DNA of 64,000 nucleotides from Diphasiastrum complanatum (GCA_029204225.1 CM055111.1:6015433-6079432); one strand, 5' to 3'; positions 1-11,765 are shown, counted from the first letter of the stretch. Numbers and translations are program-made. The notes: generated by a model not told the origin, from the sequence alone.

Positions 1-2498
1 TTGAAAATGATGCAGTATAGCTTCAGTTAAAAGCTTTTCTCAAAAACTTCAAAAAATTGGAATTGGTCTTTTCTCATTAAAAATCTCATTCTATGTGCAT
101 GTTTCACCAAAAGCTATTATGCCACCTTCAGTGAGGCTAGCCCGGTAGCTTGCAACCCTAAAAAAAAAATATATAGGTGGTAGTATTGAATAAGCACATA
201 CTATGTTATCTGCTTTATCCAAATATATGTGTGCTCTAGAGAAGCAATTTGTAAATATTTGTTGTCTAGTATTGAGTAAGCACGTACTAGACAATATCTA
301 GTAATTTGTAAATATTTGTTGTCTAGTATTGAGTAAGCTACTAGACAATCTCTTATTCCAAATATATGTGTAATATCGATTGTGAATCACTTGTTAGTTA
401 TTGTATAATACTTTAGATTATTTGACATTCTCTAATGAGTGTCACTAGATTTAGTGACTATGATACATCCAGTAAATTAGCTTTACTCAAACTACATATA
501 AGTGTTTTGAGTATCTCATATTAGTGTATTGATATCATCTTTCCTCGTTTGAAGGTCAAAGGTTAGATACGATGTATATGTATGTTTGTGGGAATATTAA
601 GTCCCTAAGGTCAAAATATACACATTGAGATAAAGATGGTGTGTAGTATGTGGCTATTAGAGATTGCTAACTTTGGCCATGTTCTTGAGCTCCTAGCTCA
701 CCAAGGATACACTTTTGGTGTAAATCCAAACAATTATGGTGAAAATGTCCATTAAATTACTCATGTTACCACAATAATTCAATCTCAAATAAAAATTCTT
801 GTGGGACTGAAATTTGTGATGCCCTAGTGCATAGTAAAATTATTGGGTTCATTATACACAAGCCACTTATATCCACCAAACACATTGTACATGACCCAAA
901 TATAGATTATGTAGTATTGAAAGTTGACATATTGTAGCAACTTTTAGCCCTAGACATTCATAGCAATCTTTGTGCAATATTATTTATCATGTGTTGTCAC
1001 ATCTTTTTAGGATATTGGATGCAATTCAAATGTTTATTTAAAAAGGGTTCTAGAGGTAAAGAGTGTGCCTTTCAATGGTGATTCTAAGTGCATATTTATG
1101 ACAAAAACATTCACCATTATTGATGACCATCGTGTAACTTCTCATTTCATTTCAAGGTAACTATGAAAGAAACGTATAAATCAAGAAATTTGTTTCCGTC
1201 AATTTTTTTATAATATTGAATTTTAATCATTTAGTATAAGATTTTATGTCCCATTATATTATCTTGATCATTTATATAGATAGTATGTTCTTAAGTTGAG
1301 CAAGATGGAGAAATTTTCAACAAGGGTGCGACACTCAATTGTGTTGATTGTGAAACTACATTGTTTAAAAATAGATGAACTCACATGAATTTTCTTTACA
1401 TACCGGTTTAAAGGTATTTTTGAATGCGACAAATGTTGTGAGTAAACATTTGTTTATTTTGTTGATGTGCATGTAGATATATAGCTCAAAGAATCGTGAA
1501 CTAAAAAATGAAAACAAATGGAGCTAAAATTGATATCTCTTGATATTATTTAGCGATTAATTTTCAATATCTTTCTTTTGTTATATTTCAAAAGTGGAAA
1601 AACAAAGAATCTCATCATTATATCTCTAAATAGAAAAACAAAGAATCTCATCATCGCTTATGAACAAACACTAGGTATGCCATATCATGCACATGACACA
1701 TGGTTGAATCTTTTGGTAATAAATACAACTAGCCCACTAAACATCTCTTCAAGTTGGACAAGGCATATCCATAAAAGCATTTGTCAAAAATTTCATATGA
1801 TATTTAATTTCACCAGGCAAATGATGTCTATTAGCTTTTTAAAAATGAATCATCATCTTTTATTTCAAAGATATACACTAGATTCTTTAATGACATGAGT
1901 TTTCATATTCTATTGAAAAGATAATTCTTTAGATTTATTCATGAGATTTTTTCCATTTGTTGAAATCAATAGGTTTGCGAACATTGTGTTAGTGCCTAGA
2001 GTATAGAATACACAATAGTCTGATTTTTGTTAATGAACTTCATCCATTGGCGTTGATTCGACATGTCAAGTTGATTCAACATGTCTGCAATGGTCAAAGT
2101 TGCATTAATGTGAAGCTAGGTCTGAATAATATTACATTTCTAACATATGTGTGGAAATTTTCAACAAAATTCTCTTGCTAATTTTTCATTTTTGTGATCT
2201 CATTGAAAGGAAATTGTCACATTTTGTTGCCTATTCACCGTTGAAACTCATTGACCCTTGTAGCCCTAGCGTGCTGATGGATCTTGCACATTCAAATACA
2301 TTTCTTCTGTTGAGAAAATGCTACTCATTTGTTGATTTACAATTTGCAAATGACACAAAACTCATTGCCTAAATAAAGCTTTAATTCATCAAACAAATTG
2401 ATACTTAAATTTTTTAGCTTCTTAGAATCAATTTGTAGTTTGCAAGAGAGTGCATTATGAAAAAAAATCAATTGAAAAGGATATGATAATCAACACGA
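1..2498. other. AT-rich intergenic DNA, no gene recognised
   Basis: No reading frame here has a recognisable domain; the open frames at 1578-1898 and 2151-2372 look like chance. The stretch contains a 36-bp direct repeat at 246-281 and 303-338 (57-bp period) and a short duplication at about 1597-1653 (36-bp period). It lies beyond the primer-binding site at 2499-2510, so part of it may be leader DNA of a minus-strand copia element, but no gag was found. Confidence 0.5.
246..338. repeat. Short tandem duplication, 57-bp period
   Basis: The 36-bp segment beginning AATTTGTAAATATTTG recurs at 303-338 with no mismatch seen. A diverged relative (TAGTATTGAATAAGCAC) lies just before, near 181, suggesting an older series of local duplications. 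Confidence 0.75.
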
Positions 2499-2510
2499 GC
2501 TCTAATACCA
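2499..2510 (-). other. Copia primer-binding site (minus strand)
   Basis: GCTCTAATACCA is the complement of TGGTATTAGAGC, one base from the usual plant retrotransposon initiator Met-tRNA primer site (TGGTATCAGAGC). It lies 4 bp outside the end of the LTR at 2515. Its position on the side of the LTR away from the pol genes is odd; see the finding on the int-LTR-int structure. Confidence 0.65.
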
Positions 2511-2514
2511 CTAT

Positions 2515-3836
2515 TGAAAAATGAGATGCAACTTGGGCCAACAGTTCGAAGTGTTGAGAGAGACAGTCGAATTATCGGTTAGCGCTGTAGAAGTCTTAGT
2601 GAATTAGAAGCACCGTATTAGATCTTCTATCACAATAGATCCAAAGTTGATTACTCGATGAGTCAGTAGGTATTGAAGACAACCACAAATAAAAATTTGA
2701 AGGTGTCTACGACAATCGTGATTATGCTCTTTGACTCATTTGATACGACACACAATGAGATTAATGAGCATTCGATTCACAAACAAAAAAGTAGAAACAA
2801 CAACGCCATTCACACATAATACACCGATTTGAAGAACACAGAGTATAATTAAATTGCGCAAATGTACATGAGATTGTAATGACAATGATAATGCTAGGCT
2901 AAGAACAACAAGAATGTGTTTGGAAGGTTAGATAGATCAGTATATGTGTGTTTGATGATCTAGAATAATAACATTACTTGCTATCTCATCTAAGTTCTTC
3001 TGTTATGTGCGTCTAACTTTGTATATGTACATAATTATGATTACTCTATCATACATCCGCCGCCTTGGGCTGATCGTGTTGTAAAGTGGGCATGAAGTTC
3101 TGATAGTAGTAATAGCAGTTCGAGACATTAGTTTGTCATGAGGTTCGAACGTCTTCTTTAGAGTGTCGAGTTGATAGTTCAACTATCAATTGAATGATCC
3201 ACAAGGTTGATTGTGTGCTTGTTAAACAATCTATCAGAAACTAGTCATTAGAAAACAAGATCTAGTTTAGCAGCTTGATAGAAAACAAGTAGAGACAATC
3301 AGAGCATTGATCAAACACTATAATCCAACTCCACACATGTGGAAATGAGGCTGTAGCATGGCCTGTAGACACTGTTTAGAATGTGCCAAAGCTGGGTTTC
3401 ATTGGAATCAAAGGAATCACCATACAATGAGAGGAAACTCGAGTTTCTCGTTGAGGCTCCAAAAAGTTTCTATCTTCTCACTATGGGGAATGAAAATACA
3501 TAGTAAAACACACTTCCTTTGCTAAGTTAGGTGAAAATCCAGCATGTAATAAGGAAGTAGACTCCACTTTCTTGCCCTAATGTGAAAACCCTAGCCTAGA
3601 TCCAAGAGTCATGCTTGGTAGATGAATGGTAGGTACAAATCTCATCATAAATCATGGTCTAGATCCTACAAAGTAGGAATCACTACCAAATGGACACAAC
3701 CACTCCTCCTGACTAAGCTACTTTAGGTGTGAATGTACAAGTGGCACTTTGGCCATTCAAGTAACCAACAAACAATATTGACAAAATGTACAATATTCTA
3801 CATGGCTAGATTTGCCAATGTAGGCAATTTTTCACA
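2515..3836 (-). repeat. Long terminal repeat of the minus-strand copia element
   Basis: On the minus strand the LTR starts TGTGAAAAAT (3836 downwards) and ends ATTTTTCA (2515), giving a matching terminal inverted repeat with TG...CA ends. It is bounded by a polypurine tract on one side (3837-3850) and a primer-binding site on the other (2499-2510). Its length of about 1.32 kb is long for copia. No second copy was found near the 5' end of the coding region, which is truncated. Confidence 0.6.
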
Positions 3837-3850
3837 CTCCTCCTCAAATC
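3837..3850 (-). other. Polypurine tract
   Basis: The minus strand reads GATTTGAGGAGGAG directly before the LTR start TGTGAAAAA. This is the plus-strand primer of the minus-strand copia element. The last RNase H reading frame runs through it, so the end of that open frame is probably LTR rather than protein. Confidence 0.65.
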
Positions 3851-5723
3851 TAGCCTTGGAAATCACAATGCTTTTATCAATAACTCCAATTGAAGATCTA
3901 AGCTTGACAATAGAATCTTTAGGTAAAGATTTAGTAAACAAATCAGCCAAGCAACTTGATGATGGCACATGTTGGAGTTTGATCTCTTTGGCTTGCACTT
4001 TCTCCCTCACAAAATGATGAGCAATTTTGATGTGTTTGCTCCTTGCATGAAATGTAGGATTAGTTGCAAGTGATTGGGCTGATTGGTTGTCACAATAGAT
4101 GATAGGAATCTCCTCCTCCATGACATGAAGCTCCACCAATAGCCTTTTGAGCCACAAGACCTCCTTGCATGTTGATGTCAAGGCCTTGTATTCGGATTCT
4201 GTGGAAGATAGGGAGATGGTATCTTGCTTTTTGGAAAGCCCTGATACTACTCCATCACATAGAAAGGTGGCAAAAGCACTTGTTGATCTTCTATCCACTT
4301 TGTCACTTGCAAAATCCGAGTCACTATAGGCTCTTATGCCAAGATTAGTCCCTCTATACAAAATGCCAAAATTCTTAGTAGATGAAATGTATCTAAGTCC
4401 TGTTTTGGCCATCTTCCAATGTGAAACTAGAGGACTTTGCATGAATTGGCTTAGCTTTCCAACACTATAACTAAGATCAGGTCTAGTTATAGTTAAATAG
4501 ATTAAGGAGCCAATAAGCCTTCTATATAATGTGATGTCCTCAAAGGATGCTTCATCACAACCAATAGATGCTTTTACATGTTACTCAAGATAGTGTCATC
4601 TACATACAAAACAAGAATAATGATCATGCCATCATGAAATCTTATGTACAATGATTGATCATAGGCACTCATTACAAAATTGATGGAAATGAGAAAAGAG
4701 TTTAGCCTAGAGTACCATGCTCCAGGTGCTTGCTTGAGCCCATAAAGACTCTTCTTCAAAAAACACACCTCTCGTTCATGCTTTGCCTTGATGAAGCCCT
4801 TAGGTTGCCTCATGTAGATCTCTTCCTCCAAATAACCATTGAGGAATGCATTTGTGAAGTCAAGTTGGAATAGCTCCCAATTGAAGGTTGTAACAAGACT
4901 AATGATAGTAACAAGCTTAGCCACAGGAGCAAAATTCTCATCATAATCAATGCCTTTGGTTTGTAAAAAACCTTTGGCAACAAGCCTAGCTTTATGCTTG
5001 ATTATTGATCCATCTTGATTATACTTCAATCTAAATACCCACTTGCAATCAAGAGGTTTCTTCCCTTGAGGAAGATCCACAAGATCGTCAAGTTGGAATA
5101 GCTCCCAATTGAAGGTGGTAGCAAGACTAATGATAGTAACAAGCTTAGCCACAGGAGCAAAAGTCTCATCATAATCAATGCCTTTGGTTTGTAAAAAACC
5201 TTTGGCAACAAGCCTAGCTTTATGCTTGCTTATTGATCCATCTTGATTATACTTCAATCTAAATACCCACTTGCAATCAAGAGGTTTCTTCCCTTGAGGA
5301 AGATCCACAAGCTCGTCAAGTTGGAATAGCTCCCAATTGAAGGTTGTAGCAAGACTAATGATAGTAACAAGCTTAGCCACAGGAGCAAAAGTCTCATCAT
5401 AATCAATGCCTTTGGTTTGTAAAAAACCTTTGGCAACAAGCCTAGCTTTATGCTTGCTTATTTTTTCCATCTTGATTATACTTCAATCTAAATACCCACT
5501 TGCAATCAAGAGGTTTCTTCCCTTGAGGAGGATCCACAAGATCCCAAGTATGATTCTCAATAAGAGCATCATACTCTACTTGCATAGCATCCATCCAACT
5601 TTTAGACTTACAAGCATCTTCATAGCACGTTGGCTCATCTAACATTGAAGTAAGAAAGGTGTAAGATGTGAAAGATGATGAGCGTTCCCTTTGATCACCT
5701 TGACCATCATAGGTGAGCCTCAA
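3851..5723 (-). pseudogene. Copia pol remnant: reverse transcriptase and RNase H
   Basis: Read on the minus strand, this is the C-terminal half of a copia polyprotein. The RT start (CKWVFRLKYNQDGS, ARLVAKGF) and TFAPVAK lie at 5723-4860, the palm with LVLYVDDTIL near 4590, and the RNase H at 4442-3851 with SLSSTESEYKAL and YCDNQSAQ. The frame is broken. A 228-bp in-frame segment of RT is present three times (4859-5543), a 1-bp change near 5465 shifts frame, and sequence appears missing just after the YVDD motif at 4574, where the frame stops and jumps almost directly to the RNase H connection. The catalytic YVDD is present but the protein could not work as read. Family assignment to Ty1/copia is firm from domain order; the lineage was not determined. 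Confidence 0.9.
4859..5543 (-). repeat. 228-bp tandem triplication inside copia RT
   Basis: Three units start at 4859, 5087 and 5315, exactly 228 bp (76 codons) apart. They differ by only a few bases, for example DENFAP in one unit and DETFAP in the others. Each covers the RT segment from GKKPLDCKWVFRLKY to TTFNWELFQLD. The third unit carries one extra base near 5465. The near identity says the event is recent relative to the rest of the element, or is an assembly effect. Confidence 0.9.
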
Positions 5724-6590
5724 TGGCTCGGACCTTGCCCTTGTAGATCTTCTTGGAGTTCATGGAGTTCTTGCATCTTGAGGTGGATCCTCAAGTTCTT
5801 CTTCACTTGGAAGCTCCTCCTCCATCCTAGCATGATCCTTGGCATCAAGATGATTAGTAGCATTATCATCCAAATCACAAGCATGTCCTTCATAAAAAAT
5901 AACATCCCTACTCACTATCACCTTGCTAGTGATGGGATTGAAGACTCTATTCTCACCATATCCCACAAAGATGCCTTTGATGGATGTTGCATCATCCTTC
6001 CTTCTCTTATCCAAGGATTGGTGTACATAGCAAGTGGATCCAAAAACTTTGAGATCCTTGAGATTGGGCTTCTCTCCAAATAGAGCTTCAAATGGTGTGA
6101 TTCCTCCAATGGCTTGGTTTGGCAATCTATTGTACAAATAGTTAGCACAAGTTATTGCTTCACCCCAAAATGGTTTGGATAGAGAAGCATCTAGCCTTAA
6201 GGCCTTAGCACACTCACAAAGAGATCTATTTCTTCTCTCACTCACTCCATTTTGTTGAGGGGTGTATGGACATGACAACTCCCTCTTTATGCCATTAGAA
6301 CTACAAAAGTCAATTAACTTATTGGAGATATATTCACCTCCATTATCACTCCTTAATACCTTAATCTTGGTATTAAGTTGATTTTCTACCAAAGTCTTGA
6401 ACTTTACAAAAGAATCAAACACCATTGATTTTCTAGACAAGAGGTACATCCAACAAAATCTAGAATGGTCATCAATGAAGATTACATAGTACTTGGCACC
6501 ACCATTAGACTCATGTGAAAAACTATGAACATCCGAATGGATGAGTACTTGAGGTAGATCTTGAGAAGGGTAGTTTGTGAGCCTTTGAGA
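5724..6590 (-). pseudogene. Copia integrase remnant, 5'-truncated
   Basis: The minus-strand reading frame carries the copia integrase core. The first Asp is in IHSDVHSF, the second in LRSDNGGEYIS, and the Glu in NGVSERRNRS, in the D...D35E arrangement. It is followed by the copia-type downstream block with TPFEALFGEKP and GIFVGYGE and an acidic linker to RT. The frame is open from about 6590 to 5760. Upstream of about 6590 the expected zinc-binding H/C domain, protease and gag are absent and the sequence becomes unrelated, so the element is truncated there. Confidence 0.9.
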
Positions 6591-7510
6591 GACTTCATGA
6601 ATAAAATAATTACAATTACAGTCTGAAATTATCCACAACCTTGACAGATAATTTATAAGCTTATAAGTACAAATATCCTTAAAGCCATCACTAACTCGTT
6701 CTTCTGCCAATATTTTTGTCTCATCTGCATCTTGTGGAGATGCAGCCCTTGCAAGATATGCCGAAGATGGCACATTATTTCATGCTAGAGCATTTGATAG
6801 CTCATCGATGGGAAGGATTGTCTCCTATGCTTGTAAGAGAGTTTTTGTGGAAGGACTTCAACTACCAGAATTTGCATAAAAAGGCTGGTATTGCTTTGAA
6901 CCAAGAGGCTTGACTCATTGATTTCAAATGGAACATGTGATTTTACCCATGTTTGCACTCTAAACACATGCATTATTTGTTTGAGTTTATATGATTAATA
7001 TCTATTGTTTGTAAAATGATAGATATCATAAGAGTTTGGCATGGATGTATTGTTTGTATGGTTGCCTATCACATAAATTTACACGTGTTAAACTCATAAA
7101 ACTTAATGGTTCATATCAACATTGTTTCCTATAAGAATAGCTAGTAGGCTATTTCACGAACATAGGAACTTTTTTACATTTATGTTATTTTCATTTGTTA
7201 TATGAATTTTGAGAATGACTTTTCATCCCTGTAGGCTATTTCATGAACATAGGAACTTTTTTACATTTCATATGTTATTTTCATTTGTTATATGAATTTT
7301 GAGAATGACTTTTCATGAAAGGGATGAATTTGAGAAGTTAAATAAAAGATTTACAGGCTTCACTTGTCATATTCTACGATATGTACATGGATAAATTGCA
7401 TGTGCTCATCACACGTGTGAATTCTGGAAATTTTGTCATGGTGTGTACAACCGGTCCTAGTCTCATGACTGGACCCATATACAATGATACAATGAGCCTA
7501 CTTTCATTTT
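6591..7510. other. Non-coding stretch with one tandem duplication
   Basis: No domain was recognised. On the plus strand a roughly 60-codon stop-free stretch ends at about 6878 (ends VEGLQLPEFA) but was not identified. The part from about 7320 to 7505 borders a polypurine-like tract (AACTCTCTCTCTTAAAG, 7511-7527) and is probably the 3' LTR of the copia fragment at 7562-7866. Confidence 0.4.
7145..7319. repeat. Tandem duplication, about 87-bp period
   Basis: The segment beginning TAGGCTATTTCACGAACATA recurs from 7232 with one or two substitutions and a 4-bp insertion. There is no coding content. Confidence 0.85.
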
Positions 7511-7561
7511 AACTCTCTCTCTTAAAGTAGATTTCACTTTTCATCCAAACTTATCAAAGTC

Positions 7562-7866
7562 AACAAACTTCAAGTAAAGAAAGCTTTGATCTAAATCTAT
7601 CAAACTTTTTTCCAATGAGCGGCTTAGCAAAAATATCAGCTAGTTGTTTGTCTGTACTACAATGAACTAAATTTATTTCTCTATTCAGCAATCTCTCACA
7701 TATAAAGTAATAGTGAATCTCGATGAGTTTGGTTCTCACATGGAATACTGATTTATCTCGACCATATGGCTTCCTATGTTGCACTACACACTTATACTCA
7801 GCTTTTATTGAGGCTAAAGCAACTGTACTTTGTTTCTTATTGGACCAAGAAAAACAACTACCACAA
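7562..7866 (-). pseudogene. Copia RNase H C-terminal part (outer, interrupted element)
   Basis: The minus-strand translation contains SCFSWSNKKQSTVAL, then SIKAEYKC, FHVRTKLIEIHYYFI and VHCSTDKQLADIFAKPL. These are the end of a copia RNase H domain followed by the usual C-terminal segment. Its upstream half is found at 10075-10265, on the far side of a nested element (7873-10050). A polypurine tract follows at about 7511-7527. Confidence 0.85.
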
Positions 7867-7872
7867 AACAGT

Positions 7873-8091
7873 TGAAATAGATAGGATCACACACAACGTA
7901 AAACCGAAATTCACATAAGAGAGATTCTCCACAACAATAAGCAACTGCTTTCTCACTTAATTACCCAACTATACAATAATTATAGGATAAGTACTTGATA
8001 GGGCCCAATAGTAGCTAGCCCTTTAGCCTAGTGCCGAGAGAGAGAGAAGAAAGAACCATAAAATAAATGGTTTAATATTTGCTCTTTTTCA
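7873..8091 (-). repeat. 3' LTR of nested copia derivative
   Basis: This 219-bp segment matches 9844-10050, sharing blocks such as GGATCACACACAACGTAAAA, GCAACTGCTTT.TCACTTAATTA and AATAATTA.AGATAAGTACTTG. The ends are TGAAAT...TTTTTCA. It is followed by a polypurine tract (minus strand GTTTAAGGGAGAGAG, about 8091-8105) adjoining RNase H sequence, so it is the 3' LTR of a minus-strand element. Confidence 0.85.
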
Positions 8092-8214
8092 ACTCTCTCC
8101 CTTAAACTTATAATGCACAAAAGAAATGCAACAACATTCATGGAACATATCTCCATGATAGTATAGTGTCTCAACATAAAACTTTCTACATTAATTAGTG
8201 TTTCAAAAGCTTTA

Positions 8215-8760
8215 TGTAATTGCTTCCAAACCAAGTCTAGCTCTAAAGGTCTCGAACTTATTTTTGCTCAAGGACTTCGTAAACATATTAGCAAGTTGTA
8301 GTGTAGTAGAACAATGAACAACACTAACTCCTTCAGATTGTAGCTTCTCTCGCACAAAGTGGTACTTTACCTCAATATGTTTCATTCTCGCATGAAACAC
8401 ATGATTTTTAGCCAACTGTATTCTGCTTTGGCTATCAGTGAAGATAGTAGTTGGATGTGTTTGTTTCATGCCAATTTCGCTCAAGAACTATCGTAGCCAA
8501 ATTGCGTCTTGGGTTGCAGAACTCAAAGCTTTATACTCAGCTTCTATAGTTGAAATAGATATAGTGTCTTGCTTTTTACTGGACCATGAAAAACAACCAT
8601 TACCAAAATTGAAAGCATACCCTGTTGTTGATCTTCTATCATGCATACTACCAACCCAAAAGCGTATTGTCTTTTATAAATTAAACCAAGATTGGGTGTG
8701 TCTTTCACATACCTCAAAATCCATGAGAATGCTCTTCATTTTGAATTTGCAATTGTTGTA
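8215..8760 (-). pseudogene. Copia RNase H remnant of the nested element
   Basis: The minus-strand translation carries DRRSTTGYAFNFG, CFSWSSKKQDTISIS, EAEYKALSSATQ, then TIFTDSQSRIQLAKN, FHARMKHIEVKYHFVRE and ANMFTKSL. This is the RT connection and RNase H end of a copia pol. At least one in-frame stop lies near 8490. Everything upstream (gag, protease, integrase, most of RT) is missing; only about 1 kb of non-coding leader separates it from the primer-binding site at 9829. Confidence 0.85.
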
Positions 8761-8769
8761 GTTGGAAGC

Positions 8770-9828
8770 CCCATCCAACTTGCTTGCCTCACCCAAAATC
8801 ACCTCATTGATGTTGGCCATCTCCAAAATGCTCCAAACTCCACTACAGTCAGGTGCCCTTCATTCGGAGGCTATAACCTTTCGTTTGGCCAAAATAAGCT
8901 TAAGGACAAAGAAATACGTGCTTTCTAACTTTTTGAATATCTTTTCTCTTTAAAAAAAATTCACTCTTTAAAAAAGTCAGGACCCAACTTTTGCTTCAAT
9001 TTAAAAATTTTCAATGAAAACGAAGGCCTGAATGCCCTTCAACAGCCTTTGGGGCCCTTCAACCCTCTTCTGACCATTGATGGTCCCTGAGCTTTTAATC
9101 GGACCACACAACGTGAGGAAGTTTGAACCAATGGATGCTATTGGATTTGGACGCCTTGCCTTACTCGTCCATACATTCTATGCAACATACCTGCTGGCCG
9201 CCCTCTCCTCAAGAAAACCTCCAGCTTTCTCTTGAAAGCAGCTATGGTTGATACCAAACAGTCTTCACCTACGCGTTGGCCAGCCCACGACTATGAACGG
9301 CTGTCTGCGTCCAGTTTTCAACACCCAAGGCGTGCTTGCACAGCCTCTTACAACACCTACAAACGTTGTGTATTGAGAAGTATCTGTATTTTTCTAGACC
9401 AAAAAGCAGCCAGCTGTCTGAGGTGTTTAATCTACTCTCTAATGGCTATCACTTCAAATTCTCTCCCCACAGCCAGTGATTTACTGGATTAATCGGTTCG
9501 TAAATGGGTGAAGAACCAAGCGAGCTCAGACCACAAAATCCTTTCAGCTTCTTAAGAACTCTTTCCGCCAGAAAACTTAGATTTAATTGATAAATCAAAA
9601 CCTAGAATTCATTAAGAATTATCTGTCATTGGTGTGATAGGAGAGTTTTTCCTTACAAAGCGCAATGAAACGAATCCTTAATCGGCGATTTTTTTCACAC
9701 CACAGCTTTCGGACGGAGATTCTTCCTCCACTCACTGGCTGTCTTCAAACCGACATCAATTCGCCTTAGATTCCACAAATCTAACTCGAGCCCTTGTCCG
9801 GTGATTGCTAACACATTGCTAACACATA
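8770..9828. other. Non-coding interior of the nested copia derivative
   Basis: No retroelement domain was recognised in any frame. The sequence is somewhat richer in G+C between 9000 and 9560 than its surroundings. It connects the RNase H remnant to the primer-binding site, so it is either leader DNA or foreign sequence carried inside a deletion derivative. The 86-codon plus-strand frame at 9232-9492 has no recognisable motif. Confidence 0.4.
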
Positions 9829-9840
9829 GCTCTGATACCA
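9829..9840 (-). other. Copia primer-binding site (minus strand)
   Basis: GCTCTGATACCA is the exact complement of TGGTATCAGAGC, the common plant initiator Met-tRNA primer site. It lies 3 bp inside the 5' LTR that starts at 9844. Confidence 0.85.
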
Positions 9841-9843
9841 AGT

Positions 9844-10050
9844 TGAAAGACAGGATCACACACAACGTAAAACCGGAATTCACACACCAACGAACAACTG
9901 CTTTGTCACTTAATTATTCAATTGTACAATAATTACAGATAAGTACTTGATAAGACCTAGTAGTAGCACTCCAGCCTAGTGCATGTGGACAGAGAGAGAG
10001 AGAGAGAAAGAGAGAACCGTAAAAGAAACAATTTAATGTTTTCTCTAACT
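9844..10050 (-). repeat. 5' LTR of nested copia derivative
   Basis: This partner of the LTR at 7873-8091 starts TGAAAGACAGGATCACACAC. It is diverged by many substitutions and small indels, including a longer GA-rich run near 9990-10015, so the insertion is not recent. The outer end is less certain because the last 10 bp differ from the 3' copy. Confidence 0.8.
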
Positions 10051-10074
10051 AGAATACATAACATGTGGTTGACC

Positions 10075-10265
10075 TACGATCATCACAGTCACCTCTTCAA
10101 TCTATATTCACAAAACCATGAATCTCAAGTAATCCCTCATGCTTTCGATACACTAGGCCATAGTCGAAAGTGCCCTTAACATACTGCAAAATGCTCTTGG
10201 TTGCCTTCCAATGCGTTAATTCAGTAGGTGTTGCCGTAAATTGACTCACAATACCAACAACATAG
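10075..10265 (-). pseudogene. Copia RT/RNase H fragment (other half of the interrupted element)
   Basis: The minus-strand translation has CYVVGIVSQFTATPTEL, HWKATKSILQYVKGT and YGLVYRKHEG, then after one stop RGDCDDRRSTTCYVF. This is the stretch that should come just before SCFSWSNKKQ at 7866. Taken together, the two halves show that the 7873-10050 element inserted into this copia copy. Confidence 0.85.
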
Positions 10266-11169
10266 CATATATGTAGCGGGTATTTCCTATCCAAGGAGAT
10301 GATAAGCACATAAGCATCAAGGAGATGAAGAAGATTAACTAGTTGTCAAGCAGAGATTCGTTCCCATGAGAGCGATAGCATAGTTCATAATCAAGCAAAT
10401 GCAGATGACCCACATCTAACACTAAGCATTAACATTACATTCCATTAACCCTAACAATCAACACTACGTCCATTAACACTACTCAACAATGATAAATGTT
10501 ACTCTTCTCTCTCTCTCTCTCTCTCTCAAAAACTATAACAATGATCAATCCCAATAAGCATCAAATCCAACAACTAGCAAATCCAAAGAATACATGAGAG
10601 ATAGAGTAAGAAAGACGAAGAGCAAAGACATTCCATATCCATTCCATAAGAAGCTCAACCTACTTGTATTGAAATGAAGAGAGAAAGTACAAATAACTCA
10701 AAATTACCACATTATATATTGGATTTTAGGGCTTTGGCTTCAAATCATATTGGCCAATTACCCTTAATATTTAAAATTTCAAAATTGGAGGGAACCAATT
10801 TGAAAATTGGGGAGAGCCCTTTTTATTCACTACATTGACTATTAGGCCTTGCGACATTAAAAGTCCCGCAAAAAGGCCTAAAATTCTGTTATTAACTTCT
10901 AACTAATCAATTAACTATGTGATAATTGGGTTGGACTTACACACGCAAGTCTCAAGCTTTTCCCTTGTGGTTGATAAGTCGATCTTCCACAAAAATGACA
11001 TCTCTTCTCATGAATATTTTTTCTGTTTTCAAATTGTGAGCTTGTATGCGAAGAAATTTCCGATTCATGTATCGAAAAAGACTATGGGATCGAAAATCAG
11101 GAAATTGATAGAAACTCAAAAAATGAGCTTGAACAGCAGATCAAATCGACCAAGCCCAAATCTTTCACA
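10266..11169. other. Non-coding region, candidate 5' LTR zone of the following copia element
   Basis: No coding domain was recognised. It contains a (CT)n run at about 10506-10527 and ends ...AATCTTTCACA at 11169, directly before the primer-binding site, as an LTR end should. Apart from the last bases it does not obviously match the 3' LTR at 15687, so the LTR call rests on position. Confidence 0.4.
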
Positions 11170-11181
11170 TGGTATCAAAGC
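11170..11181 (+). other. Copia primer-binding site (plus strand)
   Basis: TGGTATCAAAGC differs at one base from TGGTATCAGAGC and directly follows ...TTTCACA. It marks the 5' end of the internal region of the plus-strand copia element at 11170-15686. Confidence 0.85.
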
Positions 11182-11765
11182 TTGTGTTTCAGGTTATGAA
11201 GGAGGCATTCACATCCATCAATGATTTGGAGAAGATATCAATGCTAGAGCATGCTAGCTAGGATTCTACACCAAAATCGAGTTTCTTGCATATGTAGATT
11301 GAATCTTTTGTAGATCTAAACTCTATTTAAAGTTATAATCTTGATCAATTTTGATTTTGAATTCACATACTAGATTTGGCCGATTTTTGGATCATTAGGA
11401 AGGCCTAAGTGGTGGCTATAAGATTGCATATCAATATTTGAACATTTGCATATAGATTTTGAAATAATCAATTTTTTGTGATTTTGTCAAGACCTAATTT
11501 TGATTGGATCTCTAGATAGAGAGGTTACTGGACTTCATTTGAGTGTGTTTCAATCTTAGGAAGTGGCAAGAGTTATTATATTGAGGATAGATTATGTGTT
11601 GATCAAGATTTCATGATTCTATGTGTTGATTTGCTTGGTAGAAGTGCTAGAAGAGAATTGAGGAGTTTCAAATCTTTGCGATTTCTTTTGAAAGCATTTG
11701 TTGTTTCTCAAAGGAGTTCTTTGTGCATTGAAACAAGTTAAAAGGGAAGATCAGTTCATTTCTAC

